From Alopecurus myosuroides (taxonomy: Eukaryota > Streptophyta > Magnoliopsida > Poales > Poaceae), in NCBI GenBank assembly GCA_028641055.1, contig CM054063.1:49849827-49913826 (forward strand): a DNA stretch of 64,000 nucleotides. The letters are read 5' to 3'. Every line of letters starts with the position of its first letter. The first letter of the stretch is position 1. The notes under the pieces were generated by a model. The model was not told the DNA's origin. It worked only from the letters and a program-made list of their open reading frames with translations, and searched no databases. Shown piece by piece: positions 10,701 to 21,298 of this stretch. The position numbers were made by a program, and so were the translations under genes.

Positions 10701-13700
10701 CTTGCTTGTTGTGGATCTGATTAGGGCTACATTTTCAGCAATATCCACAATGCCATCTACGATCTAGATAAACAAACAAAAAATGGGAAATTAATGAAAA
10801 TAGACACAAGTCAACCAACAAAAAATGAAAAATGACAAATCATAAAAATAAAAAGAAAAATTCAGCAAAAAAACAAAACACCTACACCAGTCCTGAGGTT
10901 GCTACCATAACATGATTGCAGCTTATTTCGGAAATCAGGTGTAAAACACTGGAACGGTGAGGAAAATGGACTACTGTACTTCACATCGGCTCTCCTGCAT
11001 GTAGCAAAACATTCTTTTACTGGTCTTTTGCCATATTTGTTCCTCCTCTTCCTATCCAATTCTGAGAATGATCTGATCATATTTCCCACCCAAACAGAAA
11101 TTCTTGGGTGGGATTGGTCAACATTTTTCCTGCCGAAGTCCAGACAATCTAGATAACGGACCTGTATGGACATGAGCAAAACAAAAAAGAAAAAGAGCAA
11201 AACAAAATTAGATATGCATGGCACGATGTTTTTTGCTGCCTGCCGAGAGATAAAAAAGGTAGCAAAAAGATTTGGAACCCCACAATTAAAAAAAAACACT
11301 TACCACTAGGACATAATTGCAACAGACGGGAGATCTCATGCTCCTACATTTGAGTTTGCATGCAGTTATGTAATCCTTAATGTTGCTTAAACAGTGGTCG
11401 TACACAAGTTTGCTGTAGTCACACCCCTTCGCTGACTCTGGGTGTTTTAGTACAGCAAGATACTTCCCGCTAATGTAATCTTTGGAGCTTGGGCAAAGAA
11501 AACAGTGTAAAGCTATGCACATGAAACACACAAAGACATCATGCTCGCTAAGTTCGACAGAATCCCCTAACTTGTTTCCAAAAAAGGTAATATGAGGCAT
11601 TGCTGATAGCTTGAAATGACCCAATATAAACTCCTCACCCTCCTTGCTGTCGCAAAGGATATCCAGTCCGCCAATGGGCAAACCCAAAATGGCATGGACC
11701 GTGCGCTCTGATAAGTTAATAGTACTAGATTGCACTGTCATCTGGGAGCATACTGGGTCTACGCGGTCAGCTACCCATCTGGCAAACTCTGATGGGATAT
11801 CTTGCAAGTCAAGAAGAAGCAGACACCCAAACCCAAACTTCTTAATAACATCCCTCTGTTGTTGTGTCAACTTCCTAATAACAACCAAGAAGTACTTCAA
11901 AGAGAACTTGGTGAATGCATTCCTATCAATACCATCAACTCTGCATTTCTTCTGCTACATAAAAGCAAGAAAATGTATATCCATTATACCATTTTCAAAA
12001 AAAGAAGATTGAGTATAAAACACATAACCGGAAAAACGCAGAATAAGAGAGAACACAAAACTAATCAATTTTAGTACTACTTACCTTAATGTTTGACGTC
12101 AAATCAAAATCTTGGCAGAAATCACTGAAGTTCCTCTTCAATGTTTTTACAGACTGTTAAATGAAGGAATGAAAATTTGATGAAATACAAAACATGACCA
12201 TTTTCAACAAAAACATCAAAACAAAAACCCCCTGCAGCAAAAAAAAACATACCTGATCCCTGAAAAAAGAAAACAAAGCATCAACCAATAACATGTCCCT
12301 TGATACTGAACACATTTCCTGCACAAGTTAACAAAAACAGAGAAGACAAAAACAAGAAAAAAATCAGAACAGACAAAACCATTAAGGATCAAAACCATTA
12401 AGGAAAAAATGCTATACGAAAAAGAATACATCGAAACCGCTTGACCGGTTGTTCCTTTCGCTCTTATCGCCACTGAAGCTTTCGTCTTCGTGCCGGTTTA
12501 GCACACGGTGGACACTGCATTAGTGCAGACACATAAAACAAACTTTTTAACAACCTGATTATCTTCAAACATCAAAAGCTTCTAACCTATCAGTGAGCAC
12601 CGAAAATGACAAACTACAGATGCCCACCGGTGAATCCCTAGGTTTACTCCCCTACAAGTCATCGCCTTGTCTACTGTGACTTGATGTCCACCGGTGATGG
12701 AGCATACGGTTTTTAATTCTGAGATGTAGATAAGGTTTATTTTGATGCAAATTGAGAAACCTACTAGAGCTTGACCATAACGCAAACACCTTCAAAATCC
12801 GAAAAGGTTTAACTACGGACTAGGGAGATCACCGTCCATCTGGTGTCAGCCAGCAAACTCTGAACTGAAGCACATGCAGACAACATAAATCTCGACCCTG
12901 TAGTACATTTTGGATTTCCTCTTGTGACATAATCGTACTAGACAACAACTGGTCCAGAAGGCAAACAATCAGATGAGAAAACATGAACTGGATTCCCAGG
13001 TACACAAAGAATGGCAATACATGCATACAATCATCTCAAATCAACAAAACCAGAAGATAATGGTTACAAGTAAGTCGAGGCTTCAGACATCTGGACACAC
13101 AATCACACAACAACTAGAAGGCAAAAATACGTACCTATGAAGATCACCATCCACAGGTCAAGTTTGGTGTCAGCCAGCAAACACTGATCATCATTTCGAG
13201 GTACAACGAATGGCAATAAATACAGGAGATCTCTAAATACAGTCATCTCAAAATCAACAAACCAGGAGATGATGGCCACAAGTAGGCCGAAGCTTCAGAA
13301 AATGGACACACAACTACAAAACAGCTAGAAAGAACGCAACTCGAACATGCAGCTGTTATTAAAATAAGAAAACAGCTCTTTGATTTCGACAATACACACA
13401 ATAGCTACTCGCTAACAATACCAGATAGCATCCTCCCCCCCCCTAAAAAGTACAAGGTAGCATCCATATTTGACATACAGTCGCCGCAGCCCATGCAACT
13501 AAGACATGATAGAAAGCAGCAGTGTAGTAGAACCTTAGAGCAGGGATCAGACCTTTGGATCGGCACGCAAAGCTCGGCACGCAAAGCTCGGCTGCTCGGA
13601 TGCTCGGCTGCATTACTATATATATCCTGCACTAATCTCAGTCGGTGGTCATGGGCTCCGAGATGCAGCAACGGAACCGTGCTTTACGGACGTTGCTAAG

Positions 13701-14152
13701 GACGTCCATCTCGGCACTCTCAAGCATGGTGACAACCTCGTTAAACGACCTGGCCTCCTCCCACTTGTTGCGCAGCTCTGTCTTGAACATGCCCTGGCTG
13801 TACACCTCGAACTCCAGCCCCTCCATGAACTTCACTACCTGCCCCTTCTCCCTGTCGCCGGCCCTTCGGCAGATGCTCAAACCAACATACTAGACTCAAA
13901 AAAACCCAAGCAGAGCACACCGTCCCGCCCCCCACCCCCACCCCCCATGGATTTTAAGCTCTGCGTCATGGCGAGATCAAGTCCCTCCCCCCCAAGAAGC
14001 ATGAACAAAGATTCCCCCCGAGCGCTCGAAAAACAAAACCGACAGCCTTTGCCGTGTCTGCACTCAGAAAAATCAAGCTCCAGTGCAACAGATCCGCAAA
14101 ATACGTACCTCCGGCGACGCCGATCTGACCTGCCTCCTCCAGTTCTCGCCAT
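7800..14152 (-). CDS. Ulp1-type (C48) cysteine protease gene, 19 exons, 926 codons
   Basis: Exons in transcript order: 14109-14152, 12430-12514, 12253-12318, 12085-12153, 11304-11954, 10888-11161, 10563-10756, 10301-10430, 10129-10176, 9829-10007, 9585-9689, 9316-9473, 9182-9256, 8894-9065, 8657-8767, 8403-8534, 8185-8288, 7892-8069, 7800-7805. The total is 2781 nt, every intron has GT-AG borders, phases match and there is no internal stop. The ATG at 14150-14152 sits in a good context (cccATGGC) and opens an Arg-rich N-terminus. Exon 5 encodes a domain resembling the plant N-terminal regions often fused to Ulp1 domains (PMD/aminotransferase-like). The C-terminal third is a Ulp1 peptidase with catalytic His (SGHWFVFG, 8505-8507), Asp (VFLDSF, 8454-8456) and Cys (HDCGVF, 8060-8062), with Gln in the PKQGTS segment before it. 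Ulp1 proteins cleave SUMO precursors and conjugates; here the substrate is unknown. The weakest junction is the 59-nt intron at 9257-9315. Confidence 0.85.
12515..14108 (-). other. large first intron of the Ulp1-type gene
   Basis: The intron opens with a consensus donor (gtacgt) after exon 1 and ends at gcag before exon 2. At 1594 bp it is much longer than the other introns, which run from tens to a few hundred bases. It contains the GC-rich exon-like block at 13638-13875 and, near 12830-13290, an approximate direct repeat (gtcagccagcaaac at 12845-12858 and 13170-13183, each followed by matching imperfect sequence). A 14-bp tandem duplication gcacgcaaagctcg lies at 13563-13590. Confidence 0.6.
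13638..13875 (-). other. GC-rich exon-like block in intron 1, possible captured host exon or alternative last exon
   Basis: On the minus strand an AG acceptor precedes 13875. The frame that matches exon 1 (AG plus C gives Ser) stays open for 79 codons to a TGA at 13638-13640. The peptide is hydrophilic and includes [20 protein letters not shown] and [14 protein letters not shown]. Third codon positions are strongly G/C, unlike the A-rich exons around it, which suggests an origin from a host gene. I do not recognise the family. If spliced to exon 1 it would make a short protein of about 93 residues without the protease domain. Confidence 0.45.
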
Positions 14153-14500
14153 GGGAAAGGGCCCCCGGACGGCGGCTTCGGCGAGACGCCGCTCTCCCCC
14201 TCTTTCTCTCTCTTCCTCTGCACTCCACTTGCCCCGCCCCTGACGAAGACAACGATTGGACATTTTCAAAAAGAGAATAATAGTAAGGTGAAAAAAGTGG
14301 GTAACGGGAAGACAAACCCAGCCCCTGTCCAAAGCCCAGAGCCCAAAAACAAAACAGCAGACGGGCCCGCAAAAAATTCTACCGAGCGACACGCCACACG
14401 CGAGACGAGCCACAGGTGAGAGGCGCGCGAGGAAAGAAAAGAATGAGCGCTAATCTCAAAGCAAAGAATCGAACGGACCAAAAAACGACTGTGGACGAAT
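14153..14500 (-). promoter_or_regulatory. 5' leader and promoter region of the Ulp1-type gene
   Basis: Immediately upstream of the ATG (to the right on the plus strand) is a purine-rich leader with gaggaagagagagaaagag on the minus strand, a common look for plant 5' UTRs. An AT-rich tract (ctattattctctttttg, minus strand, near 14280) lies further upstream. MULE termini commonly serve as promoters for the genes inside; that use here is inferred from position only. Confidence 0.35.
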
Positions 14501-14610
14501 TGAATTACAGCCAGCTGCGGGACAGCAGACCCCTAAAACTTTTACACGTCACCCAATTTATTACGTGGCAACGATTACAGACGGCTGAGTGTACACCATT
14601 GTACATGCCC
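14500..14610 (-). repeat. putative right terminal inverted repeat of the MULE
   Basis: The outer edge reads inward on the minus strand as GGGCATGTACAATGGTGTAC (14610 to 14591), the kind of G-rich start seen at MULE ends. It is directly followed inside by sequence with CACGT motifs and then the leader of the Ulp1-type gene. Its partner would be left of position 1. The assignment rests on the sharp change to LINE sequence at 14611 and on the end-like motif, not on a visible inverted pair. Confidence 0.5.
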
Positions 14611-14827
14611 TAATAAAGCAAGCAGTTCACGGTTAAGACGGTATTACATGCTGAGGCCTACAGCTTAGCCGAAACTAAAACAGAAAGCAAGGGGCCCGCC
14701 GCCCCAATAACAGACCGGAGAGCAGCTAGGGAGGTAGTGGCTCCTGCACCAGGGAGCGATAAATGGCCTTGAGCCCCGTAGCCATCGAAAGTAGCGCCTC
14801 CTTATCACAAGCCTTTGCGAGATTAGC

Positions 14828-17800
14828 CTAAGCCTGCACAAATAGGAGCATTTTGAAAATAATGTCAGCTGGACGTTTAGGCACGATTGCTTCTATGGAC
14901 TTGTTACGAATAAGCCACAACGACCAACTTAGGGCCGCAAACAGCACCCAGCTGATGCGGCGCTGCTGTCCCAGCAGGGACTGGTGGATAGCGAAGAACT
15001 GTGGGAACGAGATGGGACACCAGCCACACCCTAGTAGCTGTCTGATCGCACTCCAACCCAGTTTAGCTAGCGAACAGTGAAAGAGAATATGGGCGGGGTC
15101 TTCCTTGATTCCGCACAGCGCACACCCCTCTCTTGCCGCGTCCAAGTGACCAAACAGCCTCTCACGCGTGGGTAGCCTATCGAGCGCAATTTGCCAAGTA
15201 AAGATTTTCACTTTGAGTGGGAGCTTGGCCTCCCACATCTCTTTGCACACGGCAATACTGGCCCCTTGGGAGAGCTTTTTGTACATCGAGGCCACCGAGA
15301 ACCTTCCCGAAGGTTCAAGGGACCACGAGACGGGGTCCTGACCTCCCGATAAACCTACATCAGCCAACTCCGTAACCAGCACCTCCCATTCCGAAAGGGC
15401 GGCCGGGGAGAAGGAGCGGCGAAAGCGTAGGCCGTCTTCCTCAAATGCAGCCGCAACAGAGATGGAGGGTAACTCACAGCTAGCGAAAAGAAGTGGAAAG
15501 CGGGCCCGCAGCGGGCCCTCGCCGCTCCACCAGTCGCACCAAAATAGGGTGCGCACCCCGTCTTGGACCTTGTATTTCATCCCTAGTTTGAAGAGATGCT
15601 TAATTTTGTGTAAGCTGTTCCAGAATTGGGAGCCCCCCTGGGGTCTGCCGCAAATATGTTGCTCGCCTCCGGATATTTGGCACTAATCAGCTGATGCCAG
15701 ATTGAGGAATCTGTGTGAAAAAGCCGCCAGATCCATTTGAGGAGTAGGGCTTTGTTCATTAGTTTCGTGTTAGTGAGGCCGAGCCCCCCACAGTCCTTGG
15801 GGCGACACACCGCGGGCCAATTCACCAAGTGGCACTTCCGTTTAGGCCCCGCGCCCTCCCAAAAGAACCTGGCGCGAATGGAGTCGAACTTCTCATGGAT
15901 TCCATCCTGCAGCAGGAACAACCCCATGGCGTAGGTAGGGAGCGCATCTAGGCAGGCGTTGGATAGGATCAACCTTCCACCCGAGGAAAGCAGTTTTCCC
16001 ATCCATACCTCGACCCTGGCCCCCAGCTTATTTATGAGGAAGTGCCATTGTTCTATGGTTAGCTTCCTGTCAGAGATAGGGAGTCCCAGGTATAGGAACG
16101 GAAAGGAACCAAGTTTGCAGTTCAGCATGTTGGCGATGCAGATCTGCTCCGGCGCCGGCTGGTCCAGCACGAAGACCTCGGACTTTTGGAAGTTAATCCT
16201 CAGCCCGGACATGTCTTCAAAGCAGAGCAGAAGGAACTTGAGGTTTGTAATGGAGAGGTCGTCGTTCTGGATCAGGATGATGGTGTCATCCGCGTATTGG
16301 AGATGGGAGATGCCTCCGGGGACAAGATGAGGAACAACTCCCGAAATATGGCCTGACGCACAGGCCGCTGAAAGGATGGCCGAGAGGGCCTCGGCGATAA
16401 AGTTGAACACAAGTGGAGAGAGTGGGTCCCCTTGACGCACCCCTCGTTTATTGCGGAAGAAACGACCAACCTGTCTGTTGATAGATATTGCTGTTTGTCC
16501 TCCCGAAACCAACTGCTCCACTCGATGAATGAAACCTGCGTCAAACCCCTTTCGACGCAGGACCTCAAGGAGGAAAGACCAGTTCACACGATCGTATGCT
16601 TTCTCGAAATCTAGCTTCAGGAGGATCCCTCCAAGTTTCTTGATTCTCAGCTCGTGTACAATCTCATGTAGGGCTAAGGCCCCATCAAGGATAAACCTTC
16701 CCTTAAGGAAGGCCGTTTGGGTATGGCTGATGATCCGGTTAGCCACTGGTTCCAGTCTAGAAGCAATGGCCTTGGAGATTATCTTGAAGATGATGTTGAT
16801 CAGCGCGATAGGTCTGAATTGAGTAATCATATCAGCACCCTGGACCTTCGAGATCAGCGAGATAACCCCAAAGTTAAGGCGAGACACATCCACCCGGCCC
16901 AGCATAAAGTCATTGAGGATGTGTAGGACCCCGAGCTTGCATAGGGGTCAACAGCGTTTGAAGAAGGCCACCGGGTACCCATCCGGGCCTGGCGCAGTGT
17001 TGGTCTTCATGTCATGTATCCGGATGGCACCCACCGGGTTCGGGGCCGGGTCGGCGCCCCCCATACCCGCCCCATTTACCTTGTCGGGTCTCATTTCTTA
17101 CCAGACCCACGACCCGGCCGGGTTCGGGGCCCCAACGGGTACCCATTTAAGGAGCGACATCGACACATGGAATAAAACAATGGAATATTGGGATGATGTT
17201 GGTGGGAATAGACACGTGTATACGTGTGTTGTCTCCGGGACTCCAGATTCCAACGCGTCCATGTGATGTGTGAGGTTTGCGGTCCATAACTTGTGGACGC
17301 GTGATTAGGCATAGGATTATTAGGGATATGATTAGGACTTAGAGCGGGTCCGCGGGTATGCGGGTACGGGTTTGCCACCCCATACCCGCCCCATTAGACC
17401 TGGCGGGTCAAACATTTTACCAAACCCTCCCCATTTAAGGCGGGTACCCGTCGGGTTTGCGGGTTTTGGGGCCCCATTGCCATCCGTAGTTATGTACCAC
17501 TGCCTCCAGTTCTGCCTCCGAAAAGGTCAAAAGGAGTCTCTCATTTTCTGTCTCGAGGACCCTACCCTCAGCTGGCCAGATGGATGGTAGGAGGCCTAGG
17601 CGGCGGGGGGCGTCTGAACCCAGAAGGTCCCGGTAGAAGTCATACACATGTTCCTGAATAAGCCGCGGGTCGCTGATAGGACCCGCCGGGGAGATAAGGG
17701 TCGTAATGTTGCACCTTCTACGTTTTCCATTCGCCACGGCATGGAAATAGGCGGTGTTTGCATCCCCTTGTAGAGCCCACCTCACTCTTCCCCGTTGTCG

Positions 17801-18850
17801 CCAATACTCCTCCTCTATGCGATAAATGTCCAGGAGCTGATCCTCCAAGTGATACCGGAAGGCCCACTCATCCTCGTCCAGGCCCACTCCGTCAGCCTTG
17901 TCGTCCAGGAGCTTGATCTGGTTAAGCAGATTGGCCTTGCGAGTACGGGTATCCCTGCCCATGTTACCACTCCAGCCCCTCAGGTAGCGTCGCAACCCCC
18001 CGGCCATGTGTTTCCACCAGTCCACAATGTCACGCCCGGCGGCGATCGACATAAGTCTCGTCCATTGGTTCTGGAGCATAGCAGGGAATTCTGCTAGCTC
18101 CAACCAACCCAGCTCAAAAAAGAATCGGTTGGACCGGACCGAGGAGCCCCCTCCCGTGTCCAAAATAAGCGGCGTATGGTCTGAACCTAAGATCGGGTCC
18201 GCCGAGAGCGAGGAAAGGGGGAAGAGTGCGTCGAGCACTGGTGCTATGAAGACCCGGTCGAGGACGCAGCGCACCGGGGCTCGCTGCCTGTTGGTCCAAG
18301 TGTACCTCGCACCCGAGCGTGGTATTTCTGTAAGCGCCCAGTCCGCAATGTCATTATTGAACAACTCTATGCGTGGCCAGTTAATGAGGTCATTGTTCTT
18401 GTCTTCCGCGCTCCTAATCAGATTAAAGTCCCCACCCATCAGAATGGGATGGCGGCAGGAGGCTACTTTAGCCGAGATCTCCGCAAGAAAGGCTGGAGAC
18501 TCCGCGTGATTGGCCGGGCCGTAGATGCCTATGAAGGTCATAATGGTGTTATGGGCCCGGATCAGGCAATTTACGCTGATGAAGGTTCGACCCCTGTCGA
18601 TGCTCTCTACGTCGAACGCACTATCGCGAAGACCTAACAGGATACCTCCTGAACGTCCAGAGGCTGGAAGCCAACACCAGAAGAATTTCTCGCCGACCTC
18701 TAGGTTAAGGAGTTCGAAATCAGTGAAGTCTTGTTTCATAGTTTCTTGGAGAACTAAGATGTCGATTCTATGTCTCCTTAAGAGTTCTCTAATCAGGGTC
18801 CGGCGCCCCTTGCGCCCGAACCCGCGGATGTTCTAGAACAGGAAACGCAT
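14828..18850 (-). pseudogene. LINE ORF2: endonuclease-reverse transcriptase, broken
   Basis: The start ATG (18848-18850) overlaps the ORF1 stop. Endonuclease motifs NIRGFG, GDFNLI and SDHTPL lie between 18835 and about 18150. The RT follows with APGPDG (split by an insertion), GVRQGDPLSP, and QYADD as the catalytic core (near 16300). A C-terminal zf-RVT region (CALCGIKEDPAHILFHC) ends near 14828. Damage: TAG at 18833-18835 where NIRGFG is normally preceded by Trp; a 473-bp insertion (17019-17491); TGA at 16948-16950 in the KRC(W)PL segment; and a frameshift at the C-run 15633-15638 that separates the RT from the zf-RVT part. Without these lesions the frame is continuous. The protein would nick DNA and copy the LINE RNA at the nick; this copy cannot make it. 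Confidence 0.88.
17019..17491. mobile_element. 473-bp insertion in the LINE RT, 5-bp target duplication
   Basis: ATGTA occurs at 17014-17018 and again at 17492-17496, and removing the block with one copy restores the APGPDGYP motif of the RT frame. Both ends carry an inverted cggatggca (17021-17029 and 17478-17486 in opposite senses), and both subterminal zones are rich in cgggt(a/t) runs such as gggtacccg and catacccgccccatt. There is no coding capacity. I infer a non-autonomous DNA transposon (MITE-like); the superfamily is uncertain because the outer few bases of the two ends do not pair. Confidence 0.65.
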
Positions 18851-21298
18851 TAAAACGCTATGCCTTGTGCCCGTGCTTGGCGGGTTACTGGGCGCCGTCC
18901 TAGCGGCGCCACAGATTTTGTTCTCCGCTTTGGAGGGTTTGGAGCTGGGGCAGTCACCAGCAAAGCAGAGGGGAGGGCCGCAGATCCTACCACAACAGGT
19001 AGGGAGGGAACCTCCTCCCTAGGGGGTTGCGTAATCGAGCCGTTGCCCGCGGAAATATTGGCGATGGTCAGCTCCAGGTCCGAGCTCGGCAACTCTATCT
19101 CAGCGTGAGAGGCATCCTGACCCTCCTCGGCCCCTACCGAAGATGGGACCAGCGATTCCGTCTCCACGTCTCCCAATGAAGCCGTCACATCTTTCCTCGC
19201 CGATGCCTCCATGGCAGCTAACACTCTGGCTTGGGCCAGCCTTGCCTGAGCAAGCTCATTCGCTCTAATAATGGACAAGGTCTCTGCCGGCGGGCCAGCT
19301 GCAGACTGAAATTCGATCCCGCAGTCTGCTGCCACGGTGAGCAAGTGACCGTCGGGGATGTTTTGAAGAATAGCAAAGAGGGGGTCCGAGGAGGTACCTG
19401 TAGTCTGCTTGGCGGAGCCGCTGGAGTGCTTGCTGGCGGTCAGGGAGATGGCCTTCTCCAGGATCGGGGTGGCCGAGGACCCTCCCGCCCGAAGGCTAAG
19501 CTTGGCCGGCTCCACCGCGACAGCTTTGGAGCGCATCCCTTTGTGCACCGGGGCGCAGAGGGCCGGGATGGCCGCGGGTGAGCGGAGCGGGCCCATGAGC
19601 GAATCGCTGGACGGGGCGGAGCGGCTGATGTCTTGCGAATCCACCACCACCGCTTCGACCCTGGTGTCGAGGGTCGCCGGGAGGATCCGAGAGGGGCGGT
19701 CGTGGTTGGCCTTGCTGCGTCTTTCCTTGGCGATGGTCTCGCCAGTCCCTGGAGGCCCGGCAGGGAGAGAGAAGTCCAGGCACCGGACCTTGGATTGGGC
19801 GAGGTCGTCCTGCTCCGCCCGGGAAGAGGAGACGTCGCCAAGAGCGGCCGGGGACAGCAGCGTGGCCTCGCTGGCCAGGGACCGAGCCGGTGCCTCAGAT
19901 GAGAGCTCCAGTTGAGCAGCGGATACGATGGCACCGAGGGATTTGAAGATGTCCCCATCTTCCGTCAGGTTTGAACCATACTGAGAGAAGGTTGTAGCCG
20001 GGAGAGTAGGTGGTGCCGCCGGCGGGATCTGCGCCACAGTAGCCCCGCCCGGGGGTTTGGCCGCGCCTTCCCCCGCCGCCGGGGCCGTCTTGGAGGGGAG
20101 GGAGTTGGCACGGCCGCGTTCCCGTTCGCGCGACCGCCGCGAATCCCAGTCGTCGTCATCTTCATCCGATGAGTGGTCATCCTCCTTGTGGTCTTCATTG
20201 TTGTCTGTCCGGGGACGAGGAGAGGGGAGGGCGTTGGAGACTTATCCATGTCTCCTTCGCGCTCCACCAGGATGCGGTACCCCTGCAGATTCACGAATAG
20301 CATGATGAAGGGCTCCAGGAGCACCGGAGAGCGGCAGGCAATCTTCAGGCAGATGGGTGCCCAACTTGTGCGCAGGGAGTCCCGATCCACCTCCACGGGA
20401 ACACCCAGTTCCAAAGTCGCTCCCATCAAGTATTTCTCCACCCGGAGAGGTGGCGGAACATCAAGGAGGCGCACCCACACCGTCTCGAGGGTTTCAGTTG
20501 CACGCGGGTCACCCACAGCTTCGGAGACGACGGCTCGGAACTCGGTGATTGGCAGCACCAACCCGCCCCCGTGGGTGGCCATGCGCAGTAATTCCTTGGA
20601 GGGAAAGACTAGTGAAAATTTCGTTGGCCCAAGCTGTCGGACTTTCCAGTCCCAGTTTTCATCGGCTAGTTCCTTAAATTCCTGTTCAACCTCGTCCACC
20701 GTGAAGTTGCCTTTATCGATGACCACCGTCGCAGAGTTGGGGGTGGCCTTGGGCATTTTCTCCGGCGGAATGGAGAGATGGAAGAAACCCCTTTCCTCCG
20801 AGCTCCCTCCGATCCCGATCAGCTTGCAGTCGGAAGCATCGGGGCACATGGCAGACCAGTGCCCTTTGGTCTCGCACTTGACGCAGAAAGGGTCCCCTTG
20901 GCAGTTGGCTTGATAGTGGCCGGCTTCACCACACTTGAAGCAAATGGCCTTGGCCATCTCATTGGACACCGACAGGCCCCCCCACCGGCGTGATGTTGGA
21001 TCCAGAGAGTCTTGGAGGGGGGGGGGGCGAGCCCCTGCTCGCCTCGGATCTGAGCCGCGCAACGGAGACTGTAGGTTGAGTTGGTCCCGCAGCCGAGCCT
21101 CCTCGAGGCGATCTGCGGCCTGGCGGCGGGCAGCATCTCACGGCCGCGCTGCGCGCGCCGGGAAGCCTCCCGCTCCCAATCGCGGTCCAAGCGGAGGCGT
21201 AGGTCTGGGTCTTAGGGGTGGCCCCCGCCGTGCCCAGCTTCACGAACGTCCAGGGAGCGCTTCCCGCGCCGCTCCCCTGAACGCTGGTCGCGGTCCAT
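18850..21298 (-). pseudogene. LINE ORF1 (gag-like, zinc knuckle protein), frameshifted
   Basis: The probable start is the ATG at 21296-21298 (MDRDQRSGERRGKR). The N-terminal part is Arg/Pro-rich and its frame is lost at about 21212 and again in the C-run near 21017-21028. The central part has two CCHC knuckles, CFKCGEAGHYQANC and CVKCETKGHWSAMC (near 20850-20950), followed by a DUF4283-like RNA-binding region with KFSLVFPSKELLRMA and CLKIACRSPVLLEPF. A frameshift near 20230 leads to an acidic and then Ser/Ala-rich C-terminal half in another frame, which ends at TAA 18850-18852. ORF1 proteins bind the LINE RNA and chaperone it to the target. The TAA shares its last base with the ORF2 ATG. Confidence 0.8.

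Larger units (their letters stand above)
1..14610. mobile_element. Mutator-like element (MULE) with FAR1-type transposase and Ulp1-type gene, left end outside window
   Basis: The stretch is treated as one element because it holds a FAR1/FHY3-type MULE transposase gene (+) and a Ulp1-type protease gene (-) in convergent order. It stops abruptly at 14610 in a terminus-like sequence that reads GGGCATGTACAATGG inward on the minus strand. The next nine bases (14611-14619, taataaagc) would be the expected MULE-size target duplication. MULEs carrying Ulp1-like genes are known in plants (Kaonashi type in Arabidopsis); that this is a grass relative is inference. The left terminus, and so the matching inverted repeat and duplication, are not in the window, so the element boundary is not proven. 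Base composition is A-rich throughout, unlike the GC-rich LINE next to it. Confidence 0.6.

Noticed and set aside
19409..19915. 168-codon plus-strand frame opposite LINE ORF1
   Set aside because: Antisense shadow of the GC-rich ORF1, which has the family features.
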